DNA from: Corynebacterium cystitidis
Lineage (GTDB): Bacteria; Actinomycetota; Actinomycetes; Mycobacteriales; Mycobacteriaceae
DNA: 64,000 nt
Reading direction: 5' to 3'
Assembly (NCBI RefSeq): GCF_900187295.1
Contig: NZ_LT906473.1
Span: 1,736,001-1,800,000, forward strand
This document shows, in pieces, positions 1-13,567 of this stretch (position 1 is the first letter of the stretch; every line of letters starts with the position of its first letter). The translations under genes were made by a program, and so were the position numbers. The notes beneath the pieces were generated by a model that made no database searches, had not been told where the DNA came from, and was given only the letters and a program-made list of their open reading frames with translations.

Positions 1-1541
1 GAGGCGTTGGACTAGTTTCGGGGCGGTGGTGTTGGTGGTCAGGTAGATGTGTTTTGACAGGGCTAGGGCGGCGAAGACAACGGTGATGTGTGCGGTGATA
101 GCGGTTTCGGTGTGGTGATACATTGGGCGCGCATCAAGGTCTGTTTTCGCCATTCGAAAGGCCTGCTCGATGTGGTAGAGCTGGTGATAAAACCCGATGA
201 TCTGACTGCCGTCTACCTGTTGGGCATCGATACTGGTGACATAGCCTTTCCATCCTGCTAAACCCCGGGCTTGAGCAAAGGTTTGTCCGTTGATGACAAA
301 CTGCCCGTTTTTCTTGGCCACAAATCTCGGTAGGCGTGCTGAGCGTTTCTTGGTGGCTATCTCGTGTGCTTTCTGGCGTTGTTTATCTAGCGAGCTGATG
401 TCGTAGCGGTAGCGTTTGGCACTAAACCCGATCACCGCACGTCGCTGTATAGCCTGTGTACCTGTTCCCATTGTTTTGGTGGTTTCAACGATGGCACCAT
501 CATGAGCATCGATACTGTCCTCGTCATCGGGATCAAGTGTGATGTCGTAGGGCGCTTTTTCAGTCGGTCAGCAACAATGTAGTCAATACCCTCGGCATCA
601 AGTGCATCTAGGTTTTTTGCTGATAGCATCGCCGCGTCAGCAACAACGACGACACCAACAAGATCATGGGCTTGGATATAGGCGTTGATCATCGGGATCA
701 ATGTTGTTGTTTCGGCTGTTTTACCGTGAAAAAATTCCACGTGAAGCGGGAACCCTTCCAGATCAGTAATCAGGCCGACCACGATCTGAGGATCAACACG
801 GCGTTCTTTGCTCATCCCAACTTTGCGTAGCTCGTCTTCTTTCGGTGTCTCAAAATACAAGGTGGTCACGTCATATAACACCATTGTCACCTGATGACGT
901 GAACGCACATAACGATGACATGCAGCACCAATACGAGCCCGATAATCATTTTTAACAGCACGTTTTAGTGTGTTGTACCAGGTATTAACATGCCGGGAAG
1001 GCTGACCAAGACCTGTCAGTACCCGCCCTACCTGGGCTTTTGAGGTTGGCTCAACAATCCGGGCAATAACCATCGCCTGAAACGAGGGATCATCAATCCC
1101 GAAATCCAACACATCCCACACCCGCGCAAGCACCTGCCACAACACTTTATTCGCAGTATCAACCACCCGAGCCTGCCCATCCCGACTACCCGATAACCGA
1201 TCACCAGCACCCGAATCCTGGGCAGCATGCACCGACTCGGTGTGTGTCTGAACCGCACCAAGATCAAGTTCCTGCTGATCAACACTGTCATCACGGTGAC
1301 GATAATCAGCAAAATCATCCATCACCGGGATACGCCGATCATCACCTACACCTTCAAGTGGCAACGATAACTGCTGGCCACGGCCTAAAAAAGACTCCGC
1401 AGCTAAATACAACACCGCCAACTGCCCATCATCATGAGCAGACCCAAAATACTTAATCACCTCAGTACGCCCACCAACTTTTCGTACTACTTGCACACTC
1501 ACCGCCCCCGAAGCAGTACGAGCACACTTAATAGACGCCAC
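1..1541 (-). pseudogene. IS1634-family (IS4 superfamily) DDE transposase, frameshifted and cut by window edge
   Basis: The minus strand encodes a long DDE transposase that starts at 1541 (MASIKCARTASGAV). It carries the family blocks VLYDVTTLYFET, the MSKERRVDPQIVVGL stretch and VVVADAAMLSAKN. Near 545-565 the frame breaks: the first frame ends in out-of-frame residues after ADRLKK, while the C-terminal half (KRYRYDISSLDKQRQKAHE, then IEQAFRMAKTDLDARP) is read in the neighbouring frame down to base 1 and beyond the window. A -1 shift at an AAAAAG run would rejoin the two parts, so a slippage site is conceivable. A lost base is simpler, because related elements normally have one ORF. It is a different member from the copy at 44.5-46.1 kb. 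The left end of the element lies outside the window. Confidence 0.85.
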
Positions 1542-1754
1542 CCGCTAACCCTATCACCCCAATTAGTCCCCCAACACCCACCCAACAAAAAACAAACCCC
1601 AAGGTCAAACCAAAATCACACCCCTAGAACACATGTTCTTGTGGAAGTCAGGTTTTAGGTTTTTCGGTGTTGCAGTAGCAACCGAAAACCGGCTTGGAAG
1701 ATCACTGCTTCTGTCTCCACGCGTTATTTCAGCAGAGGATGAAACCCTAGACTA
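1542..1754. other. IS edge and upstream region of the ABC exporter, with an imperfect hairpin
   Basis: No gene is visible here. It holds the C/A-rich upstream edge of the transposase gene, a near-palindrome AGAACACATGTTCT at 1627-1640, and an imperfect inverted repeat at 1659-1690 (GGTTTTTCGG and CGAAAACC arms around GTTGC-AGTA-GCAAC). The hairpin could end IS transcription or control the exporter. Neither role can be decided from the sequence. Confidence 0.4.
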
Positions 1755-2672
1755 ATGATTGAAATCCGCAACTTGACCAAAACCTTCGGTGATAACCGCG
1801 CCCTCGACGGGATGAGCTTCACTGTCCACCCCGGCGAGATCTACGGTTTTGTCGGCTCCAACGGTGCTGGCAAGTCCACGACGATGCGGATCGCACTCGG
1901 CGTTCTTTCATGCGATTCGGGCGAAGTGCTGCTTGACGGGCATGAGCTTAACGACGATACTCGCCGCCGCATCGGCTACATGCCAGAGGAACGCGGTCTC
2001 TATGGGAAGGAGAGGATTCTTTCCCAGCTGGTGTTTCTGGGGATGCTGCACGGAATGCCTCGCGATGAGGCTGAATCGAGTGGCCGTAAGCTGCTGGAAC
2101 GTCTCGGACTTGGTGAGCGCATGGGCGACAAGCTTGATGATCTCTCCCTGGGAAACCAGCAGCGCGTGCAGTTGGCAGCATCGCTCATCCACGACCCGGA
2201 CGTGCTCATTCTTGATGAGCCGTTTTCCGGCCTCGACCCGGTTGCCGTCCAAGTGATGAGCGAGATGCTCATCGAGCGCGCCGCTCGTGGTGTCCCCGTG
2301 GTGTTTTCTTCCCACCAGCTCGACTTGGTGCAGCGCCTCTGCCATCGCGTGGGCATCGTCGCCCACGGCCGCATGGTTGCTGAAGGCACCGTCGACAAGC
2401 TACGCACTCGTGGCCCTGTCCGTTACTCCGTGGGCACCCGCGCCCGCGGCTGGTACCCCACCGGCACAACACTTATCGACGAACACCCCAGTGGCGTGGT
2501 CCTCGCAGTAAACGGCGGGGAAGCCGAAAACGACGTGGATTCTACCAGCAGCACCAACACCGTGTCCGACCAAGATATTCTGCGGGCTGCTTTGGCTGCA
2601 GGGCCTGTGCATTCCTTCCAGCGCGTACTCCCCGACCTCAACGACCTATTCAAGGAGGTTGTCTCCTCATGA
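1755..2672 (+). CDS. ABC-2 type exporter, ATP-binding protein (NatA-like)
   Basis: This 305-residue protein has a complete nucleotide-binding domain. Walker A is GSNGAGKST (about residues 34-42), the signature motif is the variant LSLGNQQR instead of LSGGQQR, and Walker B is VLILDEPFSGLD followed by an H-loop in VVFSSHQ. A C-terminal extension of about 80 residues is usual for exporters of the DUF4162/NatA group. It overlaps the next gene by four bases (ATGA), so the two form a translationally coupled pair. The protein should power export by the membrane partner. The substrate is unknown; NatAB relatives move sodium, small drugs or peptides. The upstream ribosome-binding site is weak (AGAGGATG about a dozen bases before ATG). 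Confidence 0.88.
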   Translation: MIEIRNLTKTFGDNRALDGMSFTVHPGEIYGFVGSNGAGKSTTMRIALGVLSCDSGEVLLDGHELNDDTRRRIGYMPEERGLYGKERILSQLVFLGMLHGMPRDEAESSGRKLLERLGLGERMGDKLDDLSLGNQQRVQLAASLIHDPDVLILDEPFSGLDPVAVQVMSEMLIERAARGVPVVFSSHQLDLVQRLCHRVGIVAHGRMVAEGTVDKLRTRGPVRYSVGTRARGWYPTGTTLIDEHPSGVVLAVNGGEAENDVDSTSSTNTVSDQDILRAALAAGPVHSFQRVLPDLNDLFKEVVSS

Positions 2673-3841
2673 GCACCTACTCCCCGGCGCAGACTATTCG
2701 CACAGTTCTCCAGCGCGAGATCCAGGTGGCGTTGCGTACCAAAGGTATTACAGTGACCATGTGCATCCTTCTGGTCCTCCTCGTGGCCGGCCCGTTCCTG
2801 ATCTCCTGGCTGAATGATCGTGATAAATCCGCCCCCGAGGTCGCCGTCGTCGGACTGCCAGTCTCTGCTTTCGAGGACTCTGAGCTCGACGCCACCGCCG
2901 CCACCAACCGTGACGAAGCTGAACGCCTCGTGCTTGACGGTGATGTCGATTCCGCAATCGTACCTTCTGACATTGGCTGGGATGTGCTATCCGACGGCGC
3001 ACCCTCGCCCACCATCATGAGTGCGGTAGGTGCGATCGTCGGCAAGCACGCGACAACTAGTGCGCTGGACACACTCGGCGTGGCACCAGAGGAGTTTGCT
3101 GCAGCCATGGGGCCAGTGGAACTGAATACGGTCGATCTCTCATCGGGCGAAGGCGATACCGACACCATGGCATCGCTAATTACGGCGCTGGCAGGCATCA
3201 TGATTGTCGTGTTCACCGTTATGCTGTTCGGCGCTAACATCGGGGGGCGCGTAACCGAGGAGAAAGCTTCCCGCGTTGTAGAAATCATCCTTGCTGCGGT
3301 ACGCCCGCTGGCATTTCTAACAGGCAAAATTGTGGGCAATGCAATCTTCGGTTTCCTCGCCACTACCGTACTCATCGGTGTGGGAGCTGGTGCCATGGTC
3401 GCCTCTGGACTTACAGACGGAGTCACCATCGACTGGTCGATCGTCCCTATCCTGCTTATGGCCTGGCTGTTGGGGATGCTGTTCTTCGGATCGCTCTACG
3501 CCGCAGCAGGTGCGATGGTTCAACGTACTGAGGATCTGCAGTCCACCCAGATGCCAGCACTTCTGCTGGTCATGGCAGCAATGTACGTGCCACTGTTCGG
3601 CTGGACAGCCACCGATGCAACCTGGATGCAGGTGTTTTCCTGGATTCCCCCATTTTCCATCTTCGCCGCACCTGTCACTTATGCAGCTGGCGACTTCTCC
3701 CTTGGCCAATTGATGGCGTCGTTTGGAATCGCGACGCTGGCCGTGGTGGTAGTTATCTGGCTGGTCGCGCGCATCTACCGCGCTTCGATTCTCAATAACG
3801 GTAGCAAGATGGGCTGGGTGCAGGCGTTGCGGGCTGGGTAA
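2669..3841 (+). CDS. ABC-2 type exporter, permease (NatB/YhaP-like)
   Basis: This 390-residue membrane protein has the ABC-2 exporter layout. One transmembrane segment lies near residues 30-48, then an extracytoplasmic domain of roughly 130 residues, then five or six hydrophobic segments in the C-terminal half starting at SLITALAGIMIVVFTVMLFG. The conserved GGRVTEEKASRVVEIIL stretch, typical of NatB-like permeases, follows the second hydrophobic segment. It overlaps the ATPase gene by four bases and should form the transport channel with it. The substrate cannot be read from the sequence. Confidence 0.86.
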   Translation: MSTYSPAQTIRTVLQREIQVALRTKGITVTMCILLVLLVAGPFLISWLNDRDKSAPEVAVVGLPVSAFEDSELDATAATNRDEAERLVLDGDVDSAIVPSDIGWDVLSDGAPSPTIMSAVGAIVGKHATTSALDTLGVAPEEFAAAMGPVELNTVDLSSGEGDTDTMASLITALAGIMIVVFTVMLFGANIGGRVTEEKASRVVEIILAAVRPLAFLTGKIVGNAIFGFLATTVLIGVGAGAMVASGLTDGVTIDWSIVPILLMAWLLGMLFFGSLYAAAGAMVQRTEDLQSTQMPALLLVMAAMYVPLFGWTATDATWMQVFSWIPPFSIFAAPVTYAAGDFSLGQLMASFGIATLAVVVVIWLVARIYRASILNNGSKMGWVQALRAG

Positions 3842-4022
3842 CCGTAGCCACTGCGCGCCACGTAGCCGCTGTTTCTTGCGTACCTGCTAGGACCCGGTTT
3901 TCTTTTGCACGCCCGGGTTTCTCTCGCAGCGGGCATGCCAGGAAGTGTAGTTGCCAGCCCCGGTAGAGGGCCTGAGACTGCCGTTCTTCCTGGGCTATCG
4001 GTTGCGATATTGCGGTGGTGCT

Positions 4023-4073
4023 CAGTTCGAATTCCTGAGTTCGAATTCCTGAGTTCGAATTCCTGAGTTCGAA
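4023..4073. repeat. Tandem repeat, 14-bp unit, about 3.6 copies
   Basis: The unit GAGTTCGAATTCCT is repeated at 4023-4036 (first base changed), 4037-4050 and 4051-4064, with a partial fourth copy at 4065-4073. Each unit contains TTCGAA and GAATTC palindromic cores. The array lies in the 480-bp gap between the exporter and the helicase gene and overlaps no recognised gene. A second array with the same period begins 76 bp downstream. Confidence 0.9.
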
Positions 4074-4148
4074 GTTTAGAATGTTTGAAACTGCACCCAT
4101 TTCTGTTTCTGCAGGTCAAAAGCTTTATGGCAGATGGCCGAAAGCAAG

Positions 4149-4204
4149 GAGTGCGAACCCAAGAGTGCGAACCCAGGAGTGCGAACCCAAGAGTGCGAAC
4201 CGCA
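4149..4204. repeat. Tandem repeat, 14-bp unit, four copies
   Basis: The unit GAGTGCGAACCCAA occurs at 4149-4162, 4163-4176 (last base G), 4177-4190 and 4191-4204 (diverged end). It shares the period and the GAGTnCGAA core with the array at 4023-4073 but has a different second half. Besides these arrays, the gap 3842-4319 holds only AT-rich sequence and the ribosome-binding site of the next gene. Short ORFs through the repeats look like artefacts of the periodicity. Confidence 0.9.
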
Positions 4205-4319
4205 CCTTCTATGAAACCCTCCTGATAGCTCACAATGCGCAGCGAATAAACCTGGCGCCGACGGCGTTAAACCTACAGAATTAGCTCAGGAAGGACCCTC
4301 CTAGGAAAGGAACCCAGCT

Positions 4320-5975
4320 ATGGCACTCGGCGACGGCCCCCTCATTGTCCAATCAGATAAGACTGTTCTGCTTGAGGTGGACCACCCGCAGGCTGGGCTG
4401 GCGCGTCTGGCGTTGGCCCCGTTCGCCGAGCTAGAGCGCGCCCCGGAACACATCCACACCTACCGGATTACTCCGCTGGCCTTGTGGAATGCGCGCGCCG
4501 CTGGCCATGACGCGGAGCAGGCGGTCGACGTTTTGGAGCGGTATTCGCGTTTCCCGGTCCCGCAGTCGTTGCTTGTCGATGTCGCCGAGACCATGGCCCG
4601 CTACGGCCGGGTCCGCTTGCTCAAGCACCCGGCGCACGGTCTAGTGCTTGAGTCCGATGAGGCGCCGATCATCGAGGAGATCACCCGGCACAAGAAGATT
4701 AAGCCGATGCTGGGCACGCGTATCGACGATCACACCATCCCGGTGCACCCCTCGGAACGCGGCCGGATTAAGCAGGAGCTGACTAAAATTGGGTGGCCTG
4801 CCGACGACCAAGCAGGCTACGTTGATGGCGAGTCCCACCCGATTGCCCTTGTGACTGCGGGAAATGGCCAGGAGGAGTGGGAGCTGCGTGATTATCAGCA
4901 GTATGCCGCCGAGTCTTTCTGGGAGGGTGGGTCTGGCGTGGTGGTCCTGCCGTGTGGCGCGGGTAAAACGATTGTGGGGGCGGCGTCTATGGCGCAGGCC
5001 CAGACCACTACGCTAATCCTGGTCACCAATACTGTTGCGGGCCGCCAGTGGCGCAACGAGCTGCTTAAGCGCACTAGCCTCACTCCGGAAGAAATCGGCG
5101 AGTATTCCGGGGAGAAGAAGGAAATCCGCCCGGTCACTATCGCCACGTATCAGGTGGTCACGCGTAAGACGAAGGGTGAGTACCGCGCCCTTGAGCTGTT
5201 CGATTCCCGCGATTGGGGCTTAATCATTTACGACGAAGTCCACCTCCTACCGGCGCCTGTTTTTCGCATGTCGGCAGACCTCCAGTCGCGACGCCGCCTG
5301 GGGCTGACAGCAACTTTGGTGCGCGAGGATGGCCGCGAGGACGACGTCTTCAGCCTGATCGGCCCGAAGCGTTACGACGCCCCATGGAAAGAACTCGAGG
5401 CCGCAGGCTATATCGCCACCGCCGAGTGCGTGGAGGTGCGCACCACCATGAACGATGCAGAAAGGATGGTGTATGCCACTGCGGAGACCCGCGAGCGTTA
5501 TCGCATCGCGGCGACCAGTGAGGCGAAACTGCGCGTCGTCGATAAGCTCCTTGCACGTCATGCCGGGCAACAGACCCTGATCATTGGCGCGTACCTGGAG
5601 CAGTTGGAAGAGATCGCCGCGCGTATCGACGCTGCCTTGATTACCGGCTCCACAAGCAATAGGCAGCGGGAGCAGGCCTTTGACGCTTTTCGACGTGGCG
5701 AGCTGCAAACATTAGTGGTGTCTAAGGTGGCGAACTTCTCCATTGACCTGCCGGAAGCTGCGGTGGCGATCCAGGTTTCCGGAACTTTCGGCTCGCGCCA
5801 GGAAGAGGCTCAGCGACTGGGCCGCCTTCTGCGCCCAAAGCAGGACGGAGCCGAGGCGCACTTCTACACGGTAGTCTCACGCGATACGTTGGATGCGGAG
5901 TACGCGCTGCATCGCCAGCGGTTCTTGGCGGAACAGGGGTATGCCTACCGCTTGGTGGATGCGTCCGACCTGTAG
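4320..5975 (+). CDS. XPB/Rad25-type DNA repair helicase (superfamily 2)
   Basis: The protein has 551 residues, the usual size of actinobacterial XPB helicases. An N-terminal domain of about 190 residues precedes the helicase core. The core has a Q-motif-like DYQQYAAE, Walker A VLPCGAGKT, motif II as DEVH in IIYDEVHLLP, motif III GLTATLVREDG, and the C-terminal RecA domain with QEEAQRLGRLLRPK (motif VI). These motifs fit a 3'-5' ATP-dependent DNA helicase used in nucleotide-excision-type repair. The ATG follows an AGGAAAGGA ribosome-binding site. The DUF3239 gene starts 16 bp downstream on the same strand and is probably co-transcribed. Confidence 0.92.
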   Translation: MALGDGPLIVQSDKTVLLEVDHPQAGLARLALAPFAELERAPEHIHTYRITPLALWNARAAGHDAEQAVDVLERYSRFPVPQSLLVDVAETMARYGRVRLLKHPAHGLVLESDEAPIIEEITRHKKIKPMLGTRIDDHTIPVHPSERGRIKQELTKIGWPADDQAGYVDGESHPIALVTAGNGQEEWELRDYQQYAAESFWEGGSGVVVLPCGAGKTIVGAASMAQAQTTTLILVTNTVAGRQWRNELLKRTSLTPEEIGEYSGEKKEIRPVTIATYQVVTRKTKGEYRALELFDSRDWGLIIYDEVHLLPAPVFRMSADLQSRRRLGLTATLVREDGREDDVFSLIGPKRYDAPWKELEAAGYIATAECVEVRTTMNDAERMVYATAETRERYRIAATSEAKLRVVDKLLARHAGQQTLIIGAYLEQLEEIAARIDAALITGSTSNRQREQAFDAFRRGELQTLVVSKVANFSIDLPEAAVAIQVSGTFGSRQEEAQRLGRLLRPKQDGAEAHFYTVVSRDTLDAEYALHRQRFLAEQGYAYRLVDASDL

Positions 5976-5991
5976 CTAAGGGATAGACTGG

Positions 5992-6654
5992 TTGACCATG
6001 AGCGGGATGAAGATTTTCAAGTTTCAGGTCGATGAGCCCTTTGCGAAGAAAAACAATGAGATGCTCAAGGACACCAAACGGCTGGTGGTCTCCGGTATTT
6101 CACTGTTTGTTATTTGCGAGGTTGTGGCGGTACTGATCTGGCTGTTCGTGTCTCCGGAGTCGCCGTGGCGGCTGCTTGGTGCCCTGGGGCTTGGCCTGTT
6201 CGGGGTGATGATGTTGATTGTGGCGGTCGCCGTGCCACGCTCGGTAGGTACCGCACAGAGCTTGTATGACCGTTACCCGCTGGCCCCTGCTGTGATCGCA
6301 GAGGTCAACCCCCGGGACTTTGTGCTGCTCAGCTTAGTCAACACCAACGTGGACCCAGAGCTTCCGCCCCGTTGGGGTGCAGCTACGCGCACCGTCAGCC
6401 ACATCAATGGCATCGGGGAGCCCAAAGTGGGCACCAAGATCCCTGTGGCCGCAGTCCAGGGCCAGCGCGCCAGCGGCGACAAGGAATACTGGCAGGAGAT
6501 CTCCCCCATGCCGATTGCGTGGGGCACCCCTAACCAAGACATTGTCACTGAGGCACGCAAAGCCATCCCACAGGAACAATGGGCCAAGCTGGATAAGGCC
6601 CGAAAGCGTTTCGACGAAGTCAAAGCCACTCCACACAACCTGCTCGTGTTGTAA
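5992..6654 (+). CDS. DUF3239-like membrane protein
   Basis: This 220-residue protein has a short charged N-terminus (KIFKFQVDEPFAKKNNEML), two adjacent hydrophobic helices at about residues 32-50 and 58-80, and a soluble C-terminal domain of about 130 residues. That arrangement and the N-terminal motif resemble the corynebacterial DUF3239 family, whose function is unknown. It lies 16 bp after the XPB helicase and is likely in the same transcript. No catalytic motif is evident. The family assignment is from memory of the motif pattern and is moderately sure. Confidence 0.7.
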   Translation: MTMSGMKIFKFQVDEPFAKKNNEMLKDTKRLVVSGISLFVICEVVAVLIWLFVSPESPWRLLGALGLGLFGVMMLIVAVAVPRSVGTAQSLYDRYPLAPAVIAEVNPRDFVLLSLVNTNVDPELPPRWGAATRTVSHINGIGEPKVGTKIPVAAVQGQRASGDKEYWQEISPMPIAWGTPNQDIVTEARKAIPQEQWAKLDKARKRFDEVKATPHNLLVL

Positions 6655-6663
6655 TAGCAGTTA

Positions 6664-7072
6664 TAAGTCACGTCGTTCAGCGCCTGCAACCGTTCGCCGA
6701 AACAATTTTCGCCACCATGACCGCGCGTGCGGACCAATTTGATGCGGTGCACCTGGGCCAGCGCTTCCCCGATTTCGATGGCCCAGCCGAGAAGCAGGAG
6801 ATCGCGCAATGCGAGATCGCCAACGCTAATAATCAGTGTGGCCCGGGCCGTGGCATGGGTGGGCTGCCTGAGGCGGTCGCCCGGCAACGCGCGACCGGCT
6901 GGAAGACGGACTGGGCGTTGGCACAAGCAGACCTGCTGGAGGGCGTGATCAGGGCGAAGCAATTCATGAGCTACGTGGGCACCACTCCCTGACCTGCTGG
7001 ACACTGCGCTTCGCGATACAGGCTTCCGGGTGCACGATTCTTTAGGCACCTACTTCTTTAGACACCTAATTC
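6664..7072 (+). pseudogene. Class I/II aminotransferase relic with a large internal deletion
   Basis: The main frame reads VVQRLQPFAETIFATMTARA, then LGQRFPDFDGP and NNQCGPGRGM. These are the N-terminal motifs of PLP-dependent aminotransferases of the DapC/MalY type, normally LGQGFPD and NQYGPGRG. Right after AVARQRA the sequence jumps to TGWKTDWAL and AKQFMSYVGTTP, motifs from near residue 240-290 of the family. The central part, including the PLP lysine, is therefore missing. A stop at 6990 and a +1 shift follow, after which DTGFRVHDSLGTYFF matches the C-terminal part. The conserved glycine and tyrosine are already substituted. It cannot encode an active enzyme. Confidence 0.75.
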
Positions 7073-7133
7073 ACCGTGGCAAACCTGCCTGACGTACTGG
7101 CTGCCAACGAGGTGCAGTAGGCCGCCCACCGCC

Positions 7134-7352
7134 TTGCGCACTCGTAGAGAAAAGTTCAGACCGTTCGCATCGCTATCACCATTACTATTTTTGTTTCTCT
7201 TGGTCACTGGCCCGGGGTGGTTCGGTGTTGTCATCCGCGTGTTTCCCTCGGAAGCGTTAGAGTATTTCGGAGGGCTTATCACCATTGCTATGGCGGCGCT
7301 GGCTGCGGGCGCTTATTGGGTTCTCTCAGACCCGAGCCGCAAGAGACGCTAG
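7134..7352 (+). CDS. Small two-helix membrane protein, unknown function
   Basis: A 72-residue ORF begins with TTG at 7134 and encodes a basic N-terminus (RTRREKFRPFASL) and two hydrophobic segments, about residues 15-34 and 44-62, ending in a basic DPSRKRR tail. The two-helix pattern and the basic flanks support a real membrane protein. No good ribosome-binding site is visible and the family is not recognised. It sits between the aminotransferase relic and the rrn terminator. Confidence 0.45.
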   Translation: MRTRREKFRPFASLSPLLFLFLLVTGPGWFGVVIRVFPSEALEYFGGLITIAMAALAAGAYWVLSDPSRKRR

Positions 7353-7475
7353 CTCTGTCCAGCCGAATATTTTTTGGGAGTTGTTCAGTGTGGGCGTTTT
7401 ACATTCATAAAAATAGTCAAATATATTTCCCTTCCCGTATCTCTTGTTTTAGGTACAGGAGAAAGAAAAACGAAA

Positions 7476-7528
7476 AGGAGCGTAGTTGGTGGTGAGTTAT
7501 GCACTCAACTCATACCAACTACGCTCCT
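7476..7528 (-). terminator. Rho-independent terminator of the rrn operon
   Basis: On the minus strand, arms of 15 bp (AGGAGCGTAGTTGGT at 7476-7490 and its exact complement at 7514-7528) enclose a 23-base loop and are followed by TTTTCGTTTTTC. It lies about 20 bp after the 5S gene and closes the operon. Confidence 0.9.
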
Positions 7529-7551
7529 GTTTCACTGTTAAATTATTTGGT

Positions 7552-7669
7552 CGGCGGTGTCTTACTCTCCCACATCCTCCCGGATGCAGTACCATCAGCG
7601 CGGGCGGGCTTAGCTTCCGGGTTCGGAATGGGACCGGGCGTTTCCCCGCCGCTATCTACCACCGACACA
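7552..7669 (-). rRNA. rrf: 5S ribosomal RNA
   Basis: The minus strand carries the 5S sequence, from a GTGTCGGTGGT start through the conserved CCCATTCCGAACCCGGAAG block to ACACCGCCGA. The ends pair as expected for helix I, giving a length of about 118 nt. It is the last gene of the 16S-23S-5S operon. The exact ends are good to a few bases. Confidence 0.93.
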
Positions 7670-7911
7670 CCATAAAGGGCATCCCACACCAGTACTCCCC
7701 ACCCAAACAGTGGGGGGATAGTGTATGTATGTCGATCAGGATCACCTCAACACAGTGACCAGTAGACCAATATTGACTTATATATATGACTCACACACAT
7801 GTATGTGTGCTGTGTCAGACACTGCATAGTAGACGCAAGCACCACAATGATGCTTTTTGTGTTTCGCTTCAACCACCCAACAACACTCTATGTCATATCC
7901 CTGGGTGTTTG
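7670..7911 (-). other. 23S-5S spacer with 23S processing-stem arm
   Basis: No gene is seen. Bases 7821-7839 can pair with 11023-11041, just upstream of the 23S 5' end, over 19 positions with three G-U wobbles. This forms the base of the long stem that RNases cleave to release 23S. The stretch is CA/TG-rich like the other rrn spacers. Confidence 0.6.
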
Positions 7912-12854
<4,943 letters not shown>

Positions 12855-13347
12855 AACAATTCCAAAAGAAATCATCGAAATCATTCAGGCCGTGAAAAGC
12901 CCAAACCCAACCAAAAACAAACAACCAGCAAAAAAACCACTCGTTGTCCACAAAAAAAGAATTACAAAAAACACACCAACCCCCAACCCAACAAAGGGCA
13001 CAAAAAAGGGGGTCAGCACAAAAAATAAACAAACCACAAAACGGTTCATCTACCAATCGAATGCACATCAACATGCACACTTGCTTCCTGCACCGAAAAA
13101 ACAAACCACCACAAACCTACGGACAATCCATGGCGACCGGCACACACCCACGCAATTCGCTACGCTCATCACGACACACAAGAACAAACCCACACGCCAC
13201 AACAAACAACAAACCACGCAAGCACCACAAGGCACACACCAACACACAAACAAAAAGTACATTGGCACACTATCGAGTTCTCACACAACACACGCATGCT
13301 CTCCACCCGACCGATCTTCGGTCACGCTTTTGAACAGCGGATTCAGA
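12855..13347 (-). other. rrn leader (transcribed, non-coding)
   Basis: About 490 bp separates the 16S 5' end from the proximal promoter candidate. It is rich in CA on the plus strand and holds the 26-bp leader element at 13268-13293, which is shared with the 16S-23S spacer. No protein gene is credible here; ORFs in it have strongly biased composition and no family features. Confidence 0.65.
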
Positions 13348-13376
13348 ACCTACCCTAAGAATCTAACTTCAGTCAA
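13348..13376 (-). promoter_or_regulatory. rrn promoter candidate, proximal
   Basis: On the minus strand, -35 TTGACT (13371-13376) and -10 TAGGTT (13348-13353) are separated by 17 bp. Position and sequence fit a corynebacterial housekeeping-sigma rRNA promoter. Confidence 0.6.
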
Positions 13377-13446
13377 ACTCGCCGGAATTCAGTTCTTCCA
13401 CACCACTTGTTAACCATCCGGTCACTTTCTCGTGGCGACCTGAAGA

Positions 13447-13476
13447 ACTATATCCCTAACTTCTTAATTTAAGCAA
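13447..13476 (-). promoter_or_regulatory. rrn promoter candidate, distal
   Basis: On the minus strand, -35 TTGCTT (13471-13476) and -10 TATAGT (13447-13452) are separated by 18 bp, about 100 bp upstream of the proximal candidate. Multiple promoters are usual for rrn operons. Confidence 0.45.
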
Positions 13477-13567
13477 ATCCCCTGCTTAAACAATTTTCCC
13501 GCCCATATCGGCTATGGTTATTTCATTAGTGGACCGGCTAACGGATTGTTCGTCGTCAAGCTCGACC

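Noticed and set aside
545-565. Programmed -1 frameshift in the first IS1634-type transposase
   Set aside because: AAAAAG could slip, but it lacks the full X-XXY-YYZ heptamer and no stimulatory structure is evident; family members usually have one ORF, and the second copy is broken elsewhere with a +1 shift. Mutation is simpler.
2677-3429. Long minus-strand ORF opposite the ABC permease
   Set aside because: It is a shadow of the coding frame with Thr/Ser/Ala-rich composition; the plus-strand permease has clear family motifs.
4023-4204. CRISPR array
   Set aside because: The 14-bp units are contiguous without spacers; no cas gene is present in the window.
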